From: Photobacterium leiognathi | Lineage (GTDB): Bacteria; Pseudomonadota; Gammaproteobacteria; Enterobacterales; Vibrionaceae | Length of the DNA: 64,000 nucleotides | Reading direction: 5' to 3' | Assembly: GCF_030685535.1 (NCBI RefSeq) | Contig: NZ_CP131601.1 | Location: forward strand, 2,542,001 to 2,606,000 | The notes under the pieces: model-generated | Seen by the model: only the letters and a program-made list of their open reading frames with translations | What the model was told of the DNA's origin: nothing | The model's database searches: none | Program-made: the position numbers and the translations under genes | In this document: in pieces, positions 58,954-64,000 of the stretch | How positions within the stretch are numbered: position 1 is the first letter of the stretch | Layout of the letters: every line of letters starts with the position of its first letter

Positions 58954-60259
58954 TCCATGACCCCTGAACCCAAACAGGTTTTCCTAATAAATCTCTAACA
59001 ATGTTGCCGTCAAATGCAATATTTGCGGACCCTATTATCTCAGCTTTAAAAGTAGGCATATCAAATATAAACCCACCTGCAGTTGTTAATGAGCCAGCCT
59101 GATAATGTATATAGCTACTTTTATCAGGTACAGATGCTGCAACTGTTGCATTCCCAGCATTCCAGTCGGTATCAGACGGAGACCAAGCAGGAGTCACATT
59201 TGGGGTTAAAAACTGATAAAGCATTATGTCCAAATTCATTGCAGCACCAAAAAAACCAACGACACCATCTTGAACCACAATAATTGCACCACCATGATTA
59301 TCAGTAGCACTAGTTATTAACCCTGTATTTAGACTTAAATCACAATTATCATTAATCCAAATTAGACTTCGTCCTGAATTAATTGCTGTCGCTATATTTG
59401 AAGAGCAGTTTAGTCCTCCATTAACCTCCACAAAACCCAATTCGCTCTTTGCGCTAGCCCATTCTTCTCTGGGATAACCAAAAACATTCTCAAATGGATC
59501 TAGTGTTGATATCTGTAAAAAATCGTTGTCAAAAGCAGATGGATTTGATAAATAATCACTATCTGTTACCGACTCTGTCCAAAAATCTCCAGTTAAAGAA
59601 TTCGAGCCATCGTTACATTTCTGCAAGTAACTATTAGGAACAGGAGGATTTGGAGTATTAGGACCAATGCTTACTGGAAAATCATCATACGGTAAATAAT
59701 TAGGATCTAGACCAACATTATTTAGAGTACCTTTAACTTCCAAATAATTTGAAAATCTAGCGACTATACAATTATATCCGTCAAAGTTTTTATCTCCTGG
59801 CTCAGGATATACATTAACATTACCACCACTATAATTTAAAATTAAATCAGATGTTGCTTGAAAAACACCTGTTTTCATATTATTTATCTTAGCTACTTTA
59901 TTTATACTTGCTATCGCTACATCATTAATAGTACTAGTCGATATTATTTTATAATTACTGCTATTTAATTCCACTTCAATACTAAGACTTTCATTCGATG
60001 GTATATTATAACTACAATTAGAGTTTATAGTAGATTGAGGATCAGAAAGACTATTTACCACATTCAATATACTATAACTACACTCAAGCCCTCCCTCAGC
60101 CACCCAATGAGCCTGTCTTGCTAATACTTCATTTTGTGTACGCTTTATTTGATAAAATAAATTCTTATATGATGCTAATGAAAACAATAAGGCGACAATT
60201 AACAATAAACTTGTAATTAATAACGTAGTCATTCCTGACTGCTGATATTTACTCCTCAT
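58943..60259 (-). CDS. PilX-like minor pilin, unusually long
   Basis: A 438-residue protein. Its N-terminus QQSGMTTLLITSLLLIVALL is a pilin-type helix that lacks Glu5, as PilX and GspK do; HWVAEGGLECSYS follows. The remaining ~370 residues are a Cys-poor, Asn/Ser-rich domain with repeated beta-like strands (GGAIIVVQDGVVGFFGAAMN, AEIIGSANIAFDGNIV). PilX proteins usually have 150-200 residues, so this one carries a large extra head. An upstream TTG (60265) exists; the ATG at 60259 overlaps the pilW stop as ATGA. Confidence 0.72.
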   Translation of the reverse strand: MRSKYQQSGMTTLLITSLLLIVALLFSLASYKNLFYQIKRTQNEVLARQAHWVAEGGLECSYSILNVVNSLSDPQSTINSNCSYNIPSNESLSIEVELNSSNYKIISTSTINDVAIASINKVAKINNMKTGVFQATSDLILNYSGGNVNVYPEPGDKNFDGYNCIVARFSNYLEVKGTLNNVGLDPNYLPYDDFPVSIGPNTPNPPVPNSYLQKCNDGSNSLTGDFWTESVTDSDYLSNPSAFDNDFLQISTLDPFENVFGYPREEWASAKSELGFVEVNGGLNCSSNIATAINSGRSLIWINDNCDLSLNTGLITSATDNHGGAIIVVQDGVVGFFGAAMNLDIMLYQFLTPNVTPAWSPSDTDWNAGNATVAASVPDKSSYIHYQAGSLTTAGGFIFDMPTFKAEIIGSANIAFDGNIVRDLLGKPVWVQGSWNDL

Positions 60260-60843
60260 TGCCAATTCCTTACTTTAACTTTTGTGAATTTTTCAGTATT
60301 TATTAACGTATTATTTTTCACTTCAGCCTTTATCTTCATTGTAATATATTGACTCGCTGCAGAAGACGAGCTTACAACTTCACTGCTAATATTAAAATCT
60401 ATGACTTTTATACTCTTTTCATAAATAAGTGAGTTAGCATAACTAACAGAACATGCTGTTGTTGTATCAATAGCGGAGCTTAACTCTTTATAAACAATTT
60501 TATTCCCATCTTTATAATAAATTGAATAGTATTTCTGTGTACCTGTTTTATCTTGATATGTATAAGCAAGACAATTATTTGATGGACTTATATATACAGT
60601 TTCAATTGCTCCTGATATTTTTAAGCTGGATGAACTGCCTGATACATAACCAGCCCTTAATATATCTTCTTTAATTGCACGTAATGCATCATTAACATCT
60701 TGCTGTAACATCAGTTCTAAAGAACGTTTATTCGCAGCATTATGTCCAGATAAAAAGACGGAGCCTACAATTCCTATAGCTAATAACCCAACAGCCGATG
60801 ATATTAATAATTCAATTAAACTAAAACCTTTAGCATTGCTCAT
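60256..60843 (-). CDS. pilW: type IV pilus minor pilin PilW-like
   Basis: A 195-residue prepilin with leader MSNAKG and FSLIELLISSAVGLLAIGI (Glu5 present), then QQDVNDALRAIKEDILRAGYVSG, a typical PilW block. The C-terminal half has Cys in NNCLAY and TACSVS. The ATG overlaps the fimT-like gene by 14 bases, and its stop overlaps the pilX-like start. Confidence 0.83.
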   Translation of the reverse strand: MSNAKGFSLIELLISSAVGLLAIGIVGSVFLSGHNAANKRSLELMLQQDVNDALRAIKEDILRAGYVSGSSSSLKISGAIETVYISPSNNCLAYTYQDKTGTQKYYSIYYKDGNKIVYKELSSAIDTTTACSVSYANSLIYEKSIKVIDFNISSEVVSSSSAASQYITMKIKAEVKNNTLINTEKFTKVKVRNWQ

Positions 60844-61411
60844 AACTACCCACCTTACCTGACGTCGTAGGTGCTATGATGCAACTATATATTCTTCCTG
60901 TTGGACTATATAAAACGGTTTTAAAAGTATAATCTCCTAAAGAATATGTATAGTTTCCACCGATAGCAGCATCTATTGGCTTCCCATATATTGGTTCAAA
61001 GTAAAAATTATTTAATGTTGATGAAGCATCTAATGTTGCAAGCTCAAAATTAGAACTTGTTACAGCACCTAATAAGTTACTAGGTAGACTAGAACAATCA
61101 CTGCTTCCAATAGAAGCACTTAAAGAAGAGAGTAAACACCATTGTGGGGCTGGAGAAGTTACTTTATGGATATATACATTATCTCCTCTCATCACAGCTT
61201 CTGATTTCGCTTGTACTAAAAACCACTCAACTTCTGTAGCCAGTCGCTTGATTTTGTTGGTTTCAATTAGTTGACTAAAACTCGGTGCAGCCATAGCAAT
61301 GAGGATACTCATCACAGACACAGCGATCACCAATTCCAGCAAAGTAAAACCTCGCTGTCGCTTAGCGATAAAATGTATGTAATGAAAATAGAATGAATTT
61401 CCGCGAGCCAT
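60830..61411 (-). CDS. fimT: type IV pilus minor pilin FimT/GspH-like
   Basis: A 193-residue prepilin with a long basic leader (about 20 residues), RGFTLLELVIAVSVMSILIAMAAPSF with Glu5, then LATEVEWFLVQAKSEAVMRG, the GspH/FimT signature. It ends with a conserved C-terminal Cys (SYEQC). It is first in the fimT-pilW-pilX-pilV operon. In related species FimT can bind DNA during uptake; this is not shown here. Confidence 0.85.
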   Translation of the reverse strand: MARGNSFYFHYIHFIAKRQRGFTLLELVIAVSVMSILIAMAAPSFSQLIETNKIKRLATEVEWFLVQAKSEAVMRGDNVYIHKVTSPAPQWCLLSSLSASIGSSDCSSLPSNLLGAVTSSNFELATLDASSTLNNFYFEPIYGKPIDAAIGGNYTYSLGDYTFKTVLYSPTGRIYSCIIAPTTSGKVGSYEQC

Positions 61412-61543
61412 TCCTCAAATCCCTTTTAACACGGCTCTTGATCCTTAAGAGCACCTTGATTCATAGATTAACATCAACGCAAAATAGCAAGGATAAGAGA
61501 AAAATCAGATGTCGATGGGACTCGTAAAATAAAGAGATTAAGG

Positions 61544-61933
61544 ATGATGACTAAACAAAAAGGCGTGACTCTGATCGAAATGTTAATCGTGGTGGCGATT
61601 ATTGGTGTTATTTCAGCTATTGCTTACCCTTCTTACCAGTCTTACGTTTTGAAAGGGCATCGGACTCAAGCTATGGGAGATATGGTAAAAGTACAACTCA
61701 ATCTTGAAGAGCACTTTACTCAAAATAGTAACTATAACTCTCCTGTCATTAGTGGGAGTACTTGTTCTATTTGTGATAGCGACAACGACCGCTACACATT
61801 CAGTCTATCAAGTGCTTCTAATAGTTATACGATTACTGCAACAGCTAAAGTAGATAAAGGGCAAGATCAGGACGAATGCGGTAATTTAACTTTAAACCAG
61901 AACGGAGCTGGTACCCCAGCTGATTGCTGGTAA
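61544..61933 (+). CDS. pilE: PilE-like minor pilin
   Basis: A 129-residue prepilin: MMTKQKG leader, VTLIEMLIVVAIIGVISAIAYPSYQSYV, then GDMVKVQLNLEEHFTQN and Cys residues in TCSICD and ECGN. It is on the strand opposite the other minor pilins and divergent from fimT. In most gammaproteobacteria pilE is the last gene of that operon. The ATG at 61547 is an equally possible start. Confidence 0.85.
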   Translation: MMTKQKGVTLIEMLIVVAIIGVISAIAYPSYQSYVLKGHRTQAMGDMVKVQLNLEEHFTQNSNYNSPVISGSTCSICDSDNDRYTFSLSSASNSYTITATAKVDKGQDQDECGNLTLNQNGAGTPADCW

Positions 61934-61947
61934 GCAAAAATGAACAC

Positions 61948-61977
61948 AAAAAAGCCGACAATCACGTCGGCTTTTTT
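61948..61977. terminator. bidirectional terminator between pilE and dnaJ
   Basis: AAAAAAGCCGAC (61948-61959) / GTCGGCTTTTTT (61966-61977), 6-base loop, U-tracts on both strands. Confidence 0.92.
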
Positions 61978-61996
61978 AATTCGAAATTAACTAATC

Positions 61997-63136
61997 TTAG
62001 TTAGTTAGATCATCAAAAAACTTCTTCACACCTTTGAAGAAACCTTCTGATTTTGGCTTATGCTTACTTGCCGCTTTGCCACCAAATGTCTCTTCAAGCT
62101 CTTGAAGTAGCTCTTTTTGGCGTGAGCTTAAGTTTACTGGTGTTTCTACCACTAAACGACAAATCAGATCACCCGTCATACCACCGCGAACAGATGTCAC
62201 ACCTTTACCACGCATACGGAACATACGACCGGTTTGGGTTTCAGCTGGAACTTTTAAGTTTACACGACCATCAAGGGTCGGTACTTCAACTTCACCACCT
62301 AGTGCTGCCATCGTAAAGCTTACAGGCACGTCACAATGTAGGTTATTGCCATCACGTTGGAAAATGTTGTGTTCTTTCACATGTACTTGAACGTACAAGT
62401 CACCTGCTGGTGCGCCAAATTCCCCAGCTTCACCTTCGCCAGTAAGACGGATGCGATCGCCAGTATCAACGCCTGCAGGAATTTTAACGGATAACGTTTT
62501 GGTTTCTTCTACACGGCCTTCACCATGACATTTATCACATGGATCTTTGATGATTTGACCACGACCATGACAGTGAGGACATGTTTGCTGTACGGCAAAG
62601 AAACCTTGACGCATTTGTACTTGGCCTGCGCCATGACAGGTAGTACATGTTGTTGCTGATGAACCTTTCTTCGCACCAGAGCCATCACAACTGTCACAAC
62701 CAACTAATGTTGGTACACGGATTTCTTTTGAACAACCACGAACAGCTTCTTCTAACGTTAACTCCATGTTGTAACGAAGATCTGAACCGCGCTGTGCGCG
62801 TTGTTGACGACGGCCACCGCCACCACCAAAGATATCGCCGAACACATCGCCAAAGATGTCGCTGAAGTCTGCACCGCCGCCGAAGCCGCCGCCACCGCCT
62901 ATACCACCTTGTTCAAAGGCTGCATGACCATATTGATCGTAAGCCGCGCGCTTTTGTACATCAGTAAGAATTTCGTAAGCGTATTTCACTTCTTTGAATT
63001 TCTCTGCTGATTCCTCATCACCCTGGTTACGGTCTGGGTGGTACTTCATCGCTAAGCGCTTGTATGCCTTTTTGATGTCACGCTCATTTGCGTCACGGGC
63101 TACGCCTAGCACTTCATATAAATCACGTTTAGACAT
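61997..63136 (-). CDS. dnaJ: Hsp40 co-chaperone DnaJ
   Basis: A 379-residue type I J protein. J domain with HPD at 33-35 (KYHPDRNQG), a Gly/Phe-rich region (about 75-110, [12 protein letters not shown]), and a zinc domain with four CXXCXGXG-type repeats ([32 protein letters not shown]). The C-terminal substrate-binding domain carries [13 protein letters not shown]. It stimulates the DnaK ATPase. It lies about 100 bases after dnaK. Confidence 0.97.
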   Translation of the reverse strand: MSKRDLYEVLGVARDANERDIKKAYKRLAMKYHPDRNQGDEESAEKFKEVKYAYEILTDVQKRAAYDQYGHAAFEQGGIGGGGGFGGGADFSDIFGDVFGDIFGGGGGRRQQRAQRGSDLRYNMELTLEEAVRGCSKEIRVPTLVGCDSCDGSGAKKGSSATTCTTCHGAGQVQMRQGFFAVQQTCPHCHGRGQIIKDPCDKCHGEGRVEETKTLSVKIPAGVDTGDRIRLTGEGEAGEFGAPAGDLYVQVHVKEHNIFQRDGNNLHCDVPVSFTMAALGGEVEVPTLDGRVNLKVPAETQTGRMFRMRGKGVTSVRGGMTGDLICRLVVETPVNLSSRQKELLQELEETFGGKAASKHKPKSEGFFKGVKKFFDDLTN

Positions 63137-63165
63137 AACTTGATTGTCACCTGGCTAGATATATT

Positions 63166-63199
63166 TACGGGCGTTAGAGTAACCTCAAACGCCCGTAAT
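63166..63199 (-). other. hairpin between dnaK and dnaJ
   Basis: TTACGGGCGTT (63166-63176) / AACGCCCGTAA (63189-63199), 11-bp perfect stem with a 12-base loop and no U-tract. It may lower dnaJ expression relative to dnaK or stabilise the dnaK 3' end. Confidence 0.6.
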
Positions 63200-63237
63200 T
63201 TAAATAAGATGTTAATTAATAAGTATTAATTACGTTC

Positions 63238-63999
63238 TTATTTGTTGTCTTTAACTTCTTCAAACTCAGCATCAACAACGTCGTCGTCTTGCTTAGCTTG
63301 TTGCTCACCTGCACCATCAGCTTGTTGAGCTTGTGCTTTCTGTTGAGCGATTTCCATTAGCTTTTGAGAAGCTGCAACTAGAGCTTGTACTTTAGCGTCG
63401 ATAGCTTCTTTATCTTCGCCTTTACGTGCTTCTTCTAGTTCAGTAACAGCTGCTTCAATTGCTGTTTTGTCGTCAGCTGGAAGTGCGTCACCCGCTTCTT
63501 CGATTTGCTTACGAGTACCGTGAATTAGCTGGTCAGCTTGGTTACGTGCAGTTACTAGCTCTTCGAACTTCTTATCAGCTTCTTTGTTAGCTTCTGCTTC
63601 TTGAACCATTTTCTCGATATCTGCATCGCTTAGACCGCCAGAAGCTTGGATAGTGATCTTCTGCTCTTTACCAGTAGTCTTATCTTTTGCAGATACGTTT
63701 AGGATACCATCAGCATCAAGGTCGAAAGTTACTTCGATTTGTGGCATACCACGAGGAGCTGCTTGAATACCTTCTAGGTTGAATTGACCTAGAGACTTGT
63801 TGTAGCTCGCTTGCTTACGCTCACCTTGAAGAACATGGATAGTTACCGCGCTTTGGTTATCTTCAGCAGTAGAGAACACTTGGTTCGCTTTTGTTGGGAT
63901 AGTTGTGTTCTTCTCGATTAGTTTAGTCATCACGCCACCCATGGTTTCGATACCAAGAGATAGTGGAGTAACGTCTAGAAGTAGAACGTCTTTAACATC
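63238..63999 (-). CDS. dnaK: Hsp70 chaperone DnaK (C-terminal part)
   Basis: The reverse strand enters the window at [19 protein letters not shown] and continues to the stop at 63238. The 253 codons seen cover the end of the ATPase-SBD linker ([12 protein letters not shown]), the substrate-binding beta domain ([44 protein letters not shown]), the helical lid, and the acidic tail ending EFEEVKDNK. The N-terminal ATPase domain is outside the window. Confidence 0.98.
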   Translation of the reverse strand, partial: DVKDVLLLDVTPLSLGIETMGGVMTKLIEKNTTIPTKANQVFSTAEDNQSAVTIHVLQGERKQASYNKSLGQFNLEGIQAAPRGMPQIEVTFDLDADGILNVSAKDKTTGKEQKITIQASGGLSDADIEKMVQEAEANKEADKKFEELVTARNQADQLIHGTRKQIEEAGDALPADDKTAIEAAVTELEEARKGEDKEAIDAKVQALVAASQKLMEIAQQKAQAQQADGAGEQQAKQDDDVVDAEFEEVKDNK

Positions 64000-64000
64000 A

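Overview
The window reads as chromosomal DNA of a low-GC marine gammaproteobacterium of the family Vibrionaceae. A Photobacterium-like species is the best guess. That is an inference from gene content, from close protein resemblance to Escherichia coli and Vibrio orthologues, and from an rRNA operon whose spacer carries Glu-Lys-Val-Ala-Glu tRNAs. No species can be fixed by eye. I see no plasmid, prophage, insertion sequence, CRISPR array or defence island. Nearly everything is housekeeping or metabolic.

Layout. 0-6.8 kb: 5' part of queA, a CBS-domain protein, the glyoxylate-shunt genes aceB-aceA, and oxyR divergent from a 2-Cys peroxiredoxin. 7.0-21.1 kb: cutC, then a phosphate and polyphosphate block. 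The block holds phoU-pstB-pstA-pstC (minus), a GcvR-like ACT protein, ppk-ppx (plus), and phoB-phoR-pstS (minus). Good Pho boxes with -10 elements lie before pstC and phoB, so PhoB probably controls both. 21.3-26.3 kb: sbcD-sbcC. 26.5-31.9 kb: small poorly known genes, a cupin, rdgC, a permease split by a one-base insertion inside a metal-ligand-rich tandem repeat, and tag. 32.0-37.6 kb: a gluconate/Entner-Doudoroff module (gntT, gntK-edd-eda, gntR) with a double GntR operator. 37.9-40.4 kb: trhP, yfhL and mepA.

40.8-50.8 kb is a self-contained selenocysteine and formate-dehydrogenase cluster: fdhD, a TGA-containing fdnG-type catalytic subunit with a readable SECIS hairpin, the iron-sulfur and cytochrome subunits, fdhE, selA, selB and, antisense after selB, selC (tRNA-Sec). 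The cluster therefore holds the selenoenzyme together with the tRNA, the tRNA-charging enzyme and the elongation factor needed to read its UGA codon. selD is not here. A SorC-family regulator follows.

52.4-58.4 kb is a full rRNA operon on the minus strand (16S-Glu-Lys-Val-Ala-Glu-23S-5S-Asp) with its P1 promoter, boxA elements and RNase III processing stems. Decayed duplicate tRNA sequence lies beyond its terminator. 58.5-61.9 kb is a type IV minor-pilin cluster (fimT-pilW-pilX-pilV, with a pilE-like gene on the opposite strand). The window ends with dnaJ and the 3' two fifths or so of dnaK.

No clearly new multi-gene system is visible. The most unusual items are the Cys/Met/His repeat permease with its 126-bp higher-order duplication and frameshift, the antisense placement of selC, the outsized PilX-like protein, the enlarged PstC and PstA subunits, and the tRNA remnants next to the rRNA operon.
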